Under the pieces are notes generated by a model that saw only the letters and a program-made list of their open reading frames with translations, had not been told where the DNA came from and did not search any database. Below are positions 14,751 to 24,788 of a stretch of DNA of 64,000 nt, piece after piece (positions within the stretch are counted from its first letter, which is position 1; each line of letters starts with the position of its first letter). The stretch is from Oligoflexia bacterium (GTDB taxonomy: Bacteria; Bdellovibrionota; Bacteriovoracia; Bacteriovoracales; Bacteriovoracaceae). The translations under genes were made by a program, and so were the position numbers. The stretch is taken from contig JADGAN010000015.1 of NCBI GenBank assembly GCA_015231955.1, positions 1-64,000 of the forward strand. The letters are read 5' to 3'.

Positions 14751-16127
14751 ATGTCTTTATCACGTTTTTATTTTGTGGCGCTTGGATGTGCCAAGAATTT
14801 GGTGGATGCAGAGGTGATGTTGGGAAAGCTTGGTGGTGGCGGGTATCAGATTGTGGAGCATCCAGAGAGTGCTGAAATCATCATTATCAACACCTGCTCT
14901 TTTATTGATTCGGCCAAAGAGGAGTCAATCGAGGTGATCTTGGAGATGGCCGAGTATAAGAAGGCCGGTGTGGGTGCCTGCAAATGCGTGGTGGTTTCGG
15001 GATGCATGCCTCAGCGCTATTCAGAGGAGTTGGAGAAGGAACTCCCAGAGGTGGATTTGTTCATTGGTACGGGAGAGTATGCTAAGATTGTCGAGTACCT
15101 TAAGAAATTAGAGAAGAACCCAGAACAGAAAAAACGCAGCTTTGTATCGGTTCCCAAATATTTAGCGACAGATAAAGATCTTAGGATTAACACCTCTCCT
15201 TCCTATATGGCATGGCTGAAAATTGCAGAGGGGTGTGATCGTCATTGCTCCTTTTGTATTATTCCTACAATTCGTGGGAAGTATCGTTCACGAACGGTGA
15301 CCTCGCTTATGAAGGAGGCAAAGCTACTGGAAGCGCAAGGGGTACGGGAATTGAATTTGATCTCTCAAGATATCTCTGTCTATGGTAAAGATCTGGCGGA
15401 GAGAAACAATTTACAAAATTTGGTGAAGGGACTGGAGAAGCTTCCAGGAATCGATTGGATTCGCCTGCTTTATTACTATCCCGATAAATTGGATCGAGAA
15501 TTTATTGAGATGATGAAGAACTCCTCTAAACTTTGCCACTATGTGGATATGCCAGTTCAGCACTTTTCTGATGGGGTTTTAAAGCGCATGAACCGCAAAG
15601 TGACTGGTGGGAAGTTGTTGCAAAAGATAGAGATGCTAAAGAAAGGCATTCCAGATATTGTGTTGCGAACTTCGGTGATTGTGGGTTTTCCTGGAGAGAG
15701 TGATAAAGATTTTCAAGCGTTGTTACAAGGGATTGAGCAAGCGGAATTTCATAATTTAGGTGTCTTTCAATACTCGGATGAAGAGGGAACTGCTGCTTAT
15801 AAGTTAAAGGAGAAGCTCCCTAAAAAAATCATCAACGAGCGCTTCCGTGAAGTATATAAATTACAAAAGAAAATTTCTAAGCGACTGAACAAAAGGTATG
15901 TAGGACAAACCTTGGATGTTCTGATCGAAGGATCGCACCACGACACAGAGTTGTTGTTGCAAGGGCGTTTTTATGGGCAGTCTCCCGATATTGATGGAAA
16001 AGTGATTATCAACGATGGTGGAAGTGTTACGGTGGGTGAGATTGTAAAAGTAAAAATTGCTGAGGCCCACGATTACGATTTAGTGGGAGAGATAGTAGGA
16101 CGCCCCTCTATTAAATCTATTAAATGA
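14751..16127 (+). CDS. rimO: Ribosomal protein S12 methylthiotransferase RimO
   Basis: A 458-residue radical-SAM enzyme that methylthiolates Asp of ribosomal protein S12. The N-terminal UPF0004 domain has three cluster cysteines (LGCAKN, NTCSF, SGCMPQR). The radical-SAM domain has CDRHCSFC and the RimO-type IPTIRGKYRSR. A TRAM domain ends the protein. I chose ATG 14751, preceded by GAGGGAAG; an upstream TTG at 14712 lacks a ribosome-binding site. Motifs ALGCAKNLVDAE and QDISVYG separate it from MiaB. Confidence 0.95.
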   Translation: MSLSRFYFVALGCAKNLVDAEVMLGKLGGGGYQIVEHPESAEIIIINTCSFIDSAKEESIEVILEMAEYKKAGVGACKCVVVSGCMPQRYSEELEKELPEVDLFIGTGEYAKIVEYLKKLEKNPEQKKRSFVSVPKYLATDKDLRINTSPSYMAWLKIAEGCDRHCSFCIIPTIRGKYRSRTVTSLMKEAKLLEAQGVRELNLISQDISVYGKDLAERNNLQNLVKGLEKLPGIDWIRLLYYYPDKLDREFIEMMKNSSKLCHYVDMPVQHFSDGVLKRMNRKVTGGKLLQKIEMLKKGIPDIVLRTSVIVGFPGESDKDFQALLQGIEQAEFHNLGVFQYSDEEGTAAYKLKEKLPKKIINERFREVYKLQKKISKRLNKRYVGQTLDVLIEGSHHDTELLLQGRFYGQSPDIDGKVIINDGGSVTVGEIVKVKIAEAHDYDLVGEIVGRPSIKSIK

Positions 16128-16231
16128 GAATTGTTTATTTAAGTGAAAAAAATACCACTTTTGGGAGTGCTCACTTCAAAAAATATTCTCTATGTTAAAA
16201 TCCTCTTAAAGACTACTGAAAGGGGGTGTTC

Positions 16232-17062
16232 GTGAAATTCATTGCTAAAACTTTCATTTTAATTTCAGTTGTGGTGATTGGGTTTACCTGCGTACTGATT
16301 GCACAGGAGCGGGAGAGTTACGAGGAGAGTGCCTTTAAGCGGATTTTGCGAAAGTATTTAATTCAAGTGGAGATGGTGATTCACTACCCGCTGGCAGAAA
16401 AAATTTTAGGAAAATCTCCAGAAGATATTCGTATTCCTGAGTTGCCGGAGGTAGTATCCAATGCCAAGGTGGTGGTCGAGCAGCAAGAGAAGCAGGTTGA
16501 CTTAAAAATATCCGAAGAAGAGAAGGAGAAGAACAGCTACTACTTTATTCATGAGGTCTACCTGGTGACGCTTAAGCGCAATCCGCGAGAGGAAGAGGTT
16601 AGCAAGTGGATGAATACTCTGGGGCAAGGGGCCACGCGTGAAGGCATCTACCGCTCTATCGTGCTTGGAACAGAGTATGCGGAACTGGAGCAGTTTCGAG
16701 AGGTAATGGATCAGCGTGTTGTTCGTTTTGCCACAATCTATACTAAAAAGTATTTGGGGTTAGAGTTGATTGAGAGTAGCTTTGCGAGTTTCAACTCTTA
16801 TAGCGTAAAAAAATATTGTGTAGAAAAGTCACTTGAGTTAATCGATGCTTTCTTGCAAAATAAGCAAGAGGAGCAACTCTACGATTGGTATGCCGTCTTT
16901 TCCGGTGATGTGGCAGAGAGTTTTCCTAAGCTTTGGACTGGAGAAAATCGCAAACAGATCTATAAGCGAGCACATAGAAATTGGGCCAGTCGAGTTTACT
17001 TTGACTGGCTAAAGAGTGAAGTCATCATCAAACTTCACCACGTTTTTAACTCGATGACATAA
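16232..17062 (+). CDS. Membrane-anchored protein with DUF4214-like domain
   Basis: A 276-residue protein with an N-terminal membrane anchor or signal peptide (about residues 5-22), a Glu/Lys-rich segment and a region YFIHEVYLVTLKRNPREEEV, then W-x-N-LGQGATREGIYRSIVLGTEY, that resembles the DUF4214 repeat of surface and S-layer-type proteins. GTG 16232 fits the AGGGGG site (5-bp spacing) better than GTG 16226. It is 17 bp upstream of the ABC exporter genes and probably in the same operon. Function unknown. Confidence 0.6.
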   Translation: MKFIAKTFILISVVVIGFTCVLIAQERESYEESAFKRILRKYLIQVEMVIHYPLAEKILGKSPEDIRIPELPEVVSNAKVVVEQQEKQVDLKISEEEKEKNSYYFIHEVYLVTLKRNPREEEVSKWMNTLGQGATREGIYRSIVLGTEYAELEQFREVMDQRVVRFATIYTKKYLGLELIESSFASFNSYSVKKYCVEKSLELIDAFLQNKQEEQLYDWYAVFSGDVAESFPKLWTGENRKQIYKRAHRNWASRVYFDWLKSEVIIKLHHVFNSMT

Positions 17063-17079
17063 TTGACTAGATGTAGATA

Positions 17080-18942
17080 ATGAATAATCAAAATGATTTG
17101 AACGCTCCTGTGCTTACAAAAGATGATAAGCGATTCTTTCGGGAGCTCTGTTTTTCTTACATCAAAGAGTATAAAAGGCAATTTTTCTTTGGAACTGTTG
17201 CCATCACCTTGATCAATGCCTTTGATGTTTTACCACCGATTATCTTAAAGTATGTGACCGATGATTTGGAGTCAGGAACACTTCGTTACCCCTTGATTGC
17301 TTATGTCTTGGTCATTGTCGTGGTCTATCTTTGTATGGGAGGATTACGATTTGCATGGCGATACTTTTTTATCATTACCTCGAGAAGGATTGAGGCAAAG
17401 ACACGCCTCGATTTGTTTTCAAAAATTTTGCAAGGAAATTATCGGGAAGTCTGTTCGCTTAATCCGGGCACGGTGGTGAGTTTACTAGGCCAGGATATCG
17501 ATAATTTTAGAATGTTTTTAGGGCCTGGAGTGCTGGTTTTCTTTGATATGCTCACCTATCTTATCTATGTACCGCTCATGGTGCTGTATATTTTAGGGGC
17601 ACCGGGATTAATTTTACTACTGCCCTTTTTATTTATTCCTTTTGTAATGCCGGCGTATGAGCGAGTGATGAGTCGTCTTTATACCGACTCTTCTAAAATT
17701 TTGGCAAAAATGTCGGATAACGTTTATGAAAACAGTATTGGTATTAAGATCTTTCGCGTACTTTCTTTGATTGAGATTAGGCGCTCCAAATTTGGGGGAC
17801 TGGTCGATGAGCTTTATGGAAGGCGAATGACGAGTGCTAAAGTGGATATTTGGCTCGATACCTTTATTAGTGTTCTCTCCTTCTTTTCCATGGCCGCGAT
17901 GTTGCTCTTGGCCTACTTTGCATTAAACCCCACGCATACCCACTTGTCTGCCTTTGTGGCCATCGGGACGGTGGTCATGGTGATGAAGCTTTTAGAAAAG
18001 ATCATTTGGCCAATGATGGCCTTTGCTTATCTTGCAAATATGTTGGAGCGTGCACGTGCTTCGGTTAAGCGACTTCGAATTTTGTATGAGATCAAAGCTT
18101 TCAAGAATGGCACCACTCCCATTACCTCCAAACTTACATCGATTGAGTTAAAGGGGGTTAGTTTTCAGTATGATCAAAGTTGGGGGCTTTCCTCGATTGA
18201 TCTACAGGTCAAGCGTGGAGAGAAGATTGCTCTTGTTGGCGATGTAGGCTCGGGCAAAAGTACGTTACTGCGAGTGCTGGCAACCCTTTATGGCCCCGAT
18301 GATTTTACACAAATGGAGGCGTTCAAAATTAATGGAGTGGATTTTGAGCAGTTAGACCTGCGAACGGTTCGTGATAAGATTGCCTACGTTCCCCAGGAGG
18401 CGATTGTTTTTAATAATACTATTTTAAAAAATATTGTTCCGGGGCCACACCCTAACCTCGATGAAGTCCATCAGGTGTTAGAGATGGTAAATCTGCTCGA
18501 GGATCTGCAACAATTTCCCGAGGGAATCAATACCATGGTAGGAGAAAAAGGTGTGACTTTGTCCGGAGGACAAAAGCAACGTTTGGCGATGGCCAGGTCT
18601 TTTTATGCGAAGTCTTCGCTTTATCTTTGGGATGATGCCATCTCCGCTTTGGATTTAAAGACAGAACAAAAAGTTGTAAGTAGCATTCAAAAACTTAATG
18701 AGGATGCAATTTTGGTTTTGGCCACACACCGTTTATCTGCACTGATCGATTTTGATCGCATCTATGTGCTGGTAAGTGGTGAAATCGTGGAGAGTGGAAC
18801 TTATAGTGAACTTTTGGATTTGGAAGGAGAGTTTTATCGCCTCTACCTTTTCCAGGAAAAGACTATGGCGCTTTCCCTCTATCGCCAGCAAGAGCAAGCA
18901 AAGCTACTACAAGGAAAAGCAAAAGAGTATGCAAGCGAGTAA
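17080..18942 (+). CDS. ABC exporter half-transporter, subunit 1 (degenerate Walker B)
   Basis: A 620-residue type IV ABC exporter half: six membrane helices (about 30-330) and a nucleotide-binding domain. Walker A is GDVGSGKST, the signature is the canonical LSGGQKQRL, but Walker B ends LWDDAISALD, so Asp replaces the catalytic Glu. The next gene overlaps by 14 bp and has the reverse defects, so the two should form a heterodimer with one working ATP site. Substrate unknown; lipids, peptides or drugs are usual for this class. Confidence 0.88.
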   Translation: MNNQNDLNAPVLTKDDKRFFRELCFSYIKEYKRQFFFGTVAITLINAFDVLPPIILKYVTDDLESGTLRYPLIAYVLVIVVVYLCMGGLRFAWRYFFIITSRRIEAKTRLDLFSKILQGNYREVCSLNPGTVVSLLGQDIDNFRMFLGPGVLVFFDMLTYLIYVPLMVLYILGAPGLILLLPFLFIPFVMPAYERVMSRLYTDSSKILAKMSDNVYENSIGIKIFRVLSLIEIRRSKFGGLVDELYGRRMTSAKVDIWLDTFISVLSFFSMAAMLLLAYFALNPTHTHLSAFVAIGTVVMVMKLLEKIIWPMMAFAYLANMLERARASVKRLRILYEIKAFKNGTTPITSKLTSIELKGVSFQYDQSWGLSSIDLQVKRGEKIALVGDVGSGKSTLLRVLATLYGPDDFTQMEAFKINGVDFEQLDLRTVRDKIAYVPQEAIVFNNTILKNIVPGPHPNLDEVHQVLEMVNLLEDLQQFPEGINTMVGEKGVTLSGGQKQRLAMARSFYAKSSLYLWDDAISALDLKTEQKVVSSIQKLNEDAILVLATHRLSALIDFDRIYVLVSGEIVESGTYSELLDLEGEFYRLYLFQEKTMALSLYRQQEQAKLLQGKAKEYASE

Positions 18943-20791
18943 TAGTAATGAATTCTTCTTACGTGATGATCATCAAGAGCTAAAACGGATCAATTTGAAG
19001 ACAGTTTTAGATGTTCGCAAATATCAAGCGATTCGTGATCTGAAATTTTTAGGTCCCTATGTGCGCCATGGATGGATGGTGCCGATGACGTCGCTACTTC
19101 TCTTTATTGTCTCTGCACTGCTCATGGTGTACATCCCACGTGCAATTGGCAATATCATCGATTTTGGATTAAAAGATCCCAATACCTTTTATCACTATTT
19201 TGCAATTTTTGCGTTTGCCTACTGCTTGAAGATTGTCGTGGTTTTTTTTCAAAGGTGGACCTTTGTGCTCTTTGGAGAACGGGCGATTGCAGAGCTTCGG
19301 CGCGATCTGGTCAAGGTGGTTATGGGTATGCCCATGAAATTTTTTGACATCAACTCTTCGGGCAAGGTGATCAGCAGAACTGTCAACGATGTCACCAATC
19401 TTTCAATGCTAATGTCACCTAGTCTCTTTTCCACCATTAGTGATATGGTGATGATTTTAGGTGCGATGATCGCCATCTTTATCTTGTCTCCTAAAATCGG
19501 TGCAGGGTTGTTGGTGCTGCTGATTATACTGGTGATGTTTATGTTAAGTATCATTACCTACATGGGCCGGAAGCAACGGCGCTTCAGATCGATCATCTCG
19601 CAGTTAAGCACCTTTGTTGCTGACTCTATTAATGGAATCGATGTGATTACTGCTCAAAATTATCATCCACTCTGGATGCATAATTATAATAAATGGGTGC
19701 GCTTGCTCTTTACTGCTTCTAAAAAGATTGTGTTGCTGTGGGGCCGTTTTCCCATTGGCCATACCATGATCATCGGCCTTTCCTATGCCATCACCATTTT
19801 TGTTGGATGGGATAGTGTGAAAAATGGTGCGCTTACGCTTGGAGAGTTTGTCTCCGTTTTGAGCTACATCACCATGGCCTTTCATCCTTTTCATGAAATC
19901 TCTCATCGGATTAATGAATTGCAATCTTCGATGTCATCGATGAGTAAGATCAAGGAGATTTTAAAATTTAAAGAGGCGGTTAATGTTAAAGAGCGAGAGG
20001 ATCATCAGATCGATTTTCCCACTAAGGAGCTAGAGAAAAATTTCAAAGAGGCGCCAATCACCATTCGTAACTTAAGCTTTGGTTATGGTATCGGTGACTT
20101 GATCTTTAAAAATATGAATCTCACCATCCCTTCGCATCGAGTGACGGCAATAATTGGAAGAACTGGTTCCGGAAAAACCACCCTCTCTAATCTACTCTGT
20201 GCCCTCTATCCTTGGCCAGAAGGGGAGATCTTTTATGGGAGTTATCCTTTGACCCAAATCCCTCGAGTGCTCCTCTATGAGCATATTGGAATTGTGACCC
20301 AACACCTCTTTTTATTTGAAGATACTTTGCGGGAAAATTTGCGCCTTTATAACACCAAGATAAGCGATGAGGAGATCTACCGCGTACTTCGTGAAGTTAA
20401 CTTGGAAAATAAAGTGCTCTCTTTACAACATCGTTTAGCAACAGAACTATCACTGAAAAGCGATTTTTTCTCTGTAGGGGAAAAGCAACTGTTGGTGATT
20501 GCACGCATGCTGCTTAAAAACCCCTCTATCCTCATTTTTGATGAGGCCACTGCAAGCTTAGATAACAATACCGAATTTTTAGTGCAACAATACTTAAAGA
20601 AGCTTTTCTTGAATCGTACCACCATCATTATCGCTCACCGTTTATCAACGATCAAACTTGCCGACTACGTTATTGTATTGGAGCGGGGCCAAGTGATTGA
20701 GTCAGGAGAACCCGCAGATTTAGAAAAACTCGATGGACACTATTCTCAATATATGTCCTTCCTAGAGAGTACAGAGCTTAACAGCAAGTAA
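18929..20791 (+). CDS. ABC exporter half-transporter, subunit 2 (degenerate signature)
   Basis: A 620-residue ABC exporter half. ATG 18929 overlaps the end of subunit 1 by 14 bp; a longer frame from 18776 would lie wholly inside that gene. The nucleotide-binding domain has Walker A GRTGSGKTT, the degenerate signature FSVGEKQLL and a normal Walker B LIFDEATASLD with catalytic Glu. The complete ATP site would use this Walker A/B together with the LSGGQ of subunit 1. Convergent with fbp, 7 bp apart. Confidence 0.88.
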   Translation: MQASNSNEFFLRDDHQELKRINLKTVLDVRKYQAIRDLKFLGPYVRHGWMVPMTSLLLFIVSALLMVYIPRAIGNIIDFGLKDPNTFYHYFAIFAFAYCLKIVVVFFQRWTFVLFGERAIAELRRDLVKVVMGMPMKFFDINSSGKVISRTVNDVTNLSMLMSPSLFSTISDMVMILGAMIAIFILSPKIGAGLLVLLIILVMFMLSIITYMGRKQRRFRSIISQLSTFVADSINGIDVITAQNYHPLWMHNYNKWVRLLFTASKKIVLLWGRFPIGHTMIIGLSYAITIFVGWDSVKNGALTLGEFVSVLSYITMAFHPFHEISHRINELQSSMSSMSKIKEILKFKEAVNVKEREDHQIDFPTKELEKNFKEAPITIRNLSFGYGIGDLIFKNMNLTIPSHRVTAIIGRTGSGKTTLSNLLCALYPWPEGEIFYGSYPLTQIPRVLLYEHIGIVTQHLFLFEDTLRENLRLYNTKISDEEIYRVLREVNLENKVLSLQHRLATELSLKSDFFSVGEKQLLVIARMLLKNPSILIFDEATASLDNNTEFLVQQYLKKLFLNRTTIIIAHRLSTIKLADYVIVLERGQVIESGEPADLEKLDGHYSQYMSFLESTELNSK

Positions 20792-20798
20792 GTGTGAA

Positions 20799-21821
20799 TT
20801 ATTTGGGAGCAGTTGCTTTACAGAGAGATTCTATTTTTTTGACTTCGTCGTAGTTCCCAATGAACAAAGGAGTTCGTTGATGAATCGCTTGCGGAATTAA
20901 CTCTAAAATATCGCCTTCACCATCAGAGGCGTATCCACCGGCCTCTCTGGCAATTAGTGCTAGAGGGGCGGCTTCGTAAAGGAGTCGTAATTTCCCCTCG
21001 GTTTTTGTGGGATCTTTATTGTCTCTTGGATAAAGATAAACTCCTCCTTCGAGTAAATTACGGTGGAAATCGGCAACGAGAGAGCCAATGTAGCGAGAAG
21101 AGATCCCTTGGTATTGCTTGATATCTACTAGGTATTGACTCAATTGTGGATCCCAGTAAGGAGTGTTGGCCTCATTGGTACTGTAATATTTTAAACGTGA
21201 AGGAATTTTAATATCGGGATGGGATAATAAAAATTCGCCAATTGAGGGTTCCAGGGTAAAGCCATGAACCCCATTGCCAGCAGTGTAGACAAACATGGTA
21301 GAAGAACCATAGAGGACATAGCCGGCAGCGACTTGCTTGTATCCGGGTTGCAAGCAATCGTGGATGCTGCCTTTTTGAATTTTGGAAATTTTTCTGTGAA
21401 TGGAAAAGATGGTTCCTACGCTGACATTAACATCGATATTGGAGGAACCATCCAAGGGATCAAAAATCAAGACGTAATTTCCTTTATGAAACTCATCAGG
21501 GATTTGTAAAAGGTCCTCTTCCTCTTCCGAGGCCATGACGGCCACACGCCCGGTAAAGGCATTGAGATGAAACATTACCCCATTGGCAAGCTCATCCAAT
21601 TTTTTGACCTCTTCCCCTTGAACATTGATAGAGCCGGTTGCTCCAATGATATTGCCCAGTCCGGCCCTTCGCACTTCACGCGTAATCACTTTTGCGGCGA
21701 GAGCAAGATCATAGAGGAGGTTAGTGAACTCTCCGGTTGCCTCTGGATAGTGTCGCTGCTGTTCAATCAAGTGGCGTTCAATTGTCATTACTTTGTGACT
21801 GCTGCCGCTATTCTGATTCAT
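20799..21821 (-). CDS. fbp: Fructose-1,6-bisphosphatase, class I
   Basis: A 340-residue class I FBPase, the committed step of gluconeogenesis. The metal site [11 protein letters not shown] (about 120-130) and the substrate-binding blocks [29 protein letters not shown] and [20 protein letters not shown] are complete. Length fits the family. Just 30 bp downstream of epmA on the same strand, so possibly co-transcribed. Confidence 0.95.
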   Translation of the reverse strand: MNQNSGSSHKVMTIERHLIEQQRHYPEATGEFTNLLYDLALAAKVITREVRRAGLGNIIGATGSINVQGEEVKKLDELANGVMFHLNAFTGRVAVMASEEEEDLLQIPDEFHKGNYVLIFDPLDGSSNIDVNVSVGTIFSIHRKISKIQKGSIHDCLQPGYKQVAAGYVLYGSSTMFVYTAGNGVHGFTLEPSIGEFLLSHPDIKIPSRLKYYSTNEANTPYWDPQLSQYLVDIKQYQGISSRYIGSLVADFHRNLLEGGVYLYPRDNKDPTKTEGKLRLLYEAAPLALIAREAGGYASDGEGDILELIPQAIHQRTPLFIGNYDEVKKIESLCKATAPK

Positions 21822-21851
21822 AATTCATACTCCTATTATTGATTAAATTTA

Positions 21852-22856
21852 TTAAAAATAAAAAGGGTTTTCAATCTTGGTGATGGCAGAAAGTAGCCGC
21901 TCTACACCGAGGGCGATACCGGCCGATGGAGGGAGCCCGCGCGAGAGTGCTTGGAAGAGGGTGGTTGCTTCAGGCAGTGAGTATCCATAGCACTGTTTTT
22001 TGAGAGCGCTCTGTTCGCGAAAACGTTGGCGTTGGATGGTGATATCGGTTAGTTCATTAAAGCAGTTGCAAAGTTCAATTCCGTGAATATAAATCTCAAA
22101 ACGCTCGCAGACGCGAGGGTCGCTTTGTTTGATGGTAGAGAGTGCGTTTAAGTGGTGAGGAAACTCATAGAGTAAAAGAAAATCGCGCTCGACCAATCTT
22201 GGTTCAATGAGATTAAGAAAGAGTAGAAAATAGTAGTCATCCCAGTGAAGTCTTTGCAGGTGATCTTTGGGAAGTGGGATCTCTTTAAAATCTTTTTCAA
22301 TCATGGCAGCGATGTCATGGCGTTCGAGAAAATTTAAGATATCAAGGTGAAGATACTCTTGAAAGAGCTCTTGGATGGTATAGCGTTCGCGCTTGAGATT
22401 ATGACTGTGATTGCGTGTGGGGATTTTTTGTTGCTGGAGATAGTTTTGGCAATAAGAGATCAGGGACTCGCAATCATCCATAATTGCTTCGTAGCGGGAG
22501 TGGGCACGATACCACTCTAGCATGAGGAATTGGCAGCGGTGAATGGGAGAGTTTGGTTCATCTCGAAAGCAATAACTTAAGTTGAAAATGTTTTCAAAAC
22601 CGAGTGAGAGCAACTCCTTCATATGAAATTCGGGTGAGGTGTGCAGGTAGTATGGAGTTATGCTTTTGCCGATATTTGAATATGCGGAGAAGGGGTGGAT
22701 GTGCGCTTCGTATCCAGGGTTGCTAACCATGGGTGGGGTTAAAACATCGAGAAATCCTTGCATGCGAAAGAAGTCACGAATGGCCGCAAGGAGAAGGAAT
22801 TGTGCATGTAGTTTTTGTTTGTCCATAGGCCATAAGTATTGCCACACTTGGATCAA
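21852..22856 (-). CDS. epmA: EF-P-(R)-beta-lysine ligase EpmA (GenX/PoxA)
   Basis: A 334-residue protein equal to the catalytic core of class II lysyl-tRNA synthetase without the anticodon domain. Motif 1 region has FLDVLTPPMV-NPG-E, motif 2 FRDEPNSPIHRCQFLMLEWY, and motif 3 GIALGVERLLSA. EpmA attaches beta-lysine to a lysine of elongation factor P to help translate polyproline stretches. EpmB and EF-P are not in the window. Divergent from ftsY, 53 bp between starts. Confidence 0.92.
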   Translation of the reverse strand: MIQVWQYLWPMDKQKLHAQFLLLAAIRDFFRMQGFLDVLTPPMVSNPGYEAHIHPFSAYSNIGKSITPYYLHTSPEFHMKELLSLGFENIFNLSYCFRDEPNSPIHRCQFLMLEWYRAHSRYEAIMDDCESLISYCQNYLQQQKIPTRNHSHNLKRERYTIQELFQEYLHLDILNFLERHDIAAMIEKDFKEIPLPKDHLQRLHWDDYYFLLFLNLIEPRLVERDFLLLYEFPHHLNALSTIKQSDPRVCERFEIYIHGIELCNCFNELTDITIQRQRFREQSALKKQCYGYSLPEATTLFQALSRGLPPSAGIALGVERLLSAITKIENPFYF

Positions 22857-22909
22857 GATTGTAAGTATGGATAAAAAAAAAAGTTATATTTTACAAAAGG
22901 TTTTTGGAT

Positions 22910-24061
22910 ATGAGTGTTAGTTTGGATTTTTTATTGCTAGCGCTAGCGTTTGGGGGTTTTTTGTTCTTCGTTGGCGGTCTTTGGTTGCTCTTTGGTCGAA
23001 AGAAGAGGTCAAAGACAGAGTCAGAGATAGAGTTAACAGCAGCGCCAGTTCAAGAGCAGATCGAAGAGCAGATCGAGGAGAAAATGGAAGAGGTGGTAGA
23101 GAAGCTACCACCAGCTAAAGTTAGTGATTGGAGTTTTCGTTTAAAGAAGGGGCTTACACGTTCACGTGAGGAGATTTGGGGAAAGATTCATCGCATGCTC
23201 AGTGGTGAGGGCGGTGTTTCAAAAGATCAATTGGAGGAGATTGAAGCTTTGCTCTATACGGCAGATCTTGGACCCAAAGTGGTGCAGGAGTTAATGGGTG
23301 AACTTACAAAGAGTGTGGCCACCAGGAGTGAACAAGCGGCGAGCGCTAAGAATTTTATTTTTGAGTTTTTGTACCAGAAGATGCAAGGGGCCCAGTCACT
23401 GCTAAAAGAGGAACTCTTTACTTTCGATTCCAAAAACCGACCAAGTGGCCCCATTGTGATTATGGTGGTGGGAGTGAATGGTGCAGGCAAGACAACCACC
23501 ATTGGAAAACTTGCGCAAAAATTATCCCTACAGGGAGCGCGTGTGATTGTTGCTGCTGCAGACACTTTTCGTGCGGCCGCAGTGGATCAGTTGGCGGTGT
23601 GGTGTGAGCGGGCCAATGCGAAGATGATTCGTGCTAAGGAGGGGAGTGATCCCAGTGGCGTGGCCTACGAGGCCTTGGCGGCCGCAAAGAAGGAGGGGGC
23701 CGATTATTGTATTATTGATACTGCTGGGCGCTTGCATACGAAGCTAAACTTGATGGAAGAACTTAAGAAAAATAAACGGGTATTGCAAAAGTTGGATGAG
23801 AGTGCTCCTCACCATGTGCTACTGGTTATTGATGCGGTGACAGGTCAAAATGCCATCAAGCAGGCCCAGGAGTTTCATAGTGCACTTGGAGTGACAGGCC
23901 TTGTCTTTACGAAGTGTGATGGCTCTTCCAAAGCGGGAAGCGCTGTCGGAATTGTAGAGAATTTGCAAATTCCCATTGCCTATATTGGAGTGGGCGAGTC
24001 GGTGGAAGATCTTGACCGTTTTGATTTAAAAGAATACTTATCTTCATTGGTTAATGCCTAA
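22910..24061 (+). CDS. ftsY: Signal recognition particle receptor FtsY, membrane anchored
   Basis: A 383-residue SRP GTPase receptor that delivers ribosomes to the translocon. The first ~28 residues form a hydrophobic transmembrane segment followed by RKKR, unlike the peripheral E. coli protein. A Glu-rich spacer (about 38-65) precedes the helical N domain. The G domain has GVNGAGKTTTIGKLA, DTFRAAAVDQL, DTAGRLHT and TKCDGSSKAG. ATG 22910 follows an AAAAGG site and is preferred over the in-frame TTG 22904. Confidence 0.95.
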   Translation: MSVSLDFLLLALAFGGFLFFVGGLWLLFGRKKRSKTESEIELTAAPVQEQIEEQIEEKMEEVVEKLPPAKVSDWSFRLKKGLTRSREEIWGKIHRMLSGEGGVSKDQLEEIEALLYTADLGPKVVQELMGELTKSVATRSEQAASAKNFIFEFLYQKMQGAQSLLKEELFTFDSKNRPSGPIVIMVVGVNGAGKTTTIGKLAQKLSLQGARVIVAAADTFRAAAVDQLAVWCERANAKMIRAKEGSDPSGVAYEALAAAKKEGADYCIIDTAGRLHTKLNLMEELKKNKRVLQKLDESAPHHVLLVIDAVTGQNAIKQAQEFHSALGVTGLVFTKCDGSSKAGSAVGIVENLQIPIAYIGVGESVEDLDRFDLKEYLSSLVNA

Positions 24062-24177
24062 GAATAATGCATGGATTGCTGCGTAAGATGGCTTTCTGCC
24101 AATTGACTGTAAACACTTTTTTGATTACGGTTAAAGTGTTGAAATGAATTGAATAGATTATACAAAAGCAATGGTTA

Positions 24178-24597
24178 ATGGATTTAAAAGATAACAACAT
24201 TGGATCTCATACGTCTGCGTCTATACCTGATTCTCCTCAAGAATTTGAGATTCTTGGACTTAAAGTGAGATTTAAGGCGACCAAAGATGAAACCGTCGAT
24301 GTTAACAGGGTTGTCGATCTCATCAGTTTTGAAATCGATGAAATAAAAAAACATTCACCTCAACTGGATGGTGCACAAATTGCTCTGTTGGCCGCGCTTA
24401 AGCTGGCCAACGATAAGGTTGCGCTTGAGGATGATTTTAGATGTAGCATCGAGAGAGTTTCTGATCTTGCTTTGAGCGTGAGAAGGATGATTGATGTGGT
24501 GGGTGATGAGGGCCAGGATAGGAGTGAAACGATCGCAAATCATGGTAGCATAAATAGTAACAGTGTTAGTAGTAGCACTAATTCTATTTTATTGTGA
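24178..24597 (+). CDS. zapA: ZapA-family cell division protein
   Basis: A 139-residue protein. Residues about 22-90 show the ZapA pattern: FEILGLKVRFKATKDE, then VDLISFEIDEIKK and IALLAALKLANDKVALED, the last being the helical dimerisation part. ZapA binds and bundles FtsZ filaments. A Ser/Asn-rich tail of about 20 residues is extra. The start is ATG or TTG near 24178 with weak context. A candidate structured RNA follows, as 6S RNA follows zapA in many proteobacteria. Confidence 0.75.
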   Translation: MDLKDNNIGSHTSASIPDSPQEFEILGLKVRFKATKDETVDVNRVVDLISFEIDEIKKHSPQLDGAQIALLAALKLANDKVALEDDFRCSIERVSDLALSVRRMIDVVGDEGQDRSETIANHGSINSNSVSSSTNSILL

Positions 24598-24623
24598 GTT
24601 GCTTTCGGGTTTAAGTGAATTTT

Positions 24624-24710
24624 AGAGGTTGCAACATATCTATATTTAGAGTATGCCAGTTTAGGAAGTACTAAGCGTAAGCTTGGCATCATGGAGCTTT
24701 GCACCTCTCT
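24624..24710 (+). ncRNA. Candidate structured RNA downstream of zapA (6S-like position)
   Basis: AGAGGTTGCA at 24624-24633 can pair with TGCACCTCT at 24700-24708, closing an 85-nt element. Inside is an asymmetric open region and a second hairpin, ATGCCA (24652-24657) with TGGCAT (24684-24689), with a further inner stem. A long rod with a central bubble directly after zapA is the layout of 6S RNA (ssrS). It is only about half the usual 6S length, and the upstream TTGTGA/TGAATT promoter match is weak, so identity is uncertain. Confidence 0.4.
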
Positions 24711-24788
24711 TCTTCAGAATTCAAACTGATCCCCTTATGTTGTTGAATGTAATATTGGGTATATTATGCGAAAAAGGGGTACCTCACT

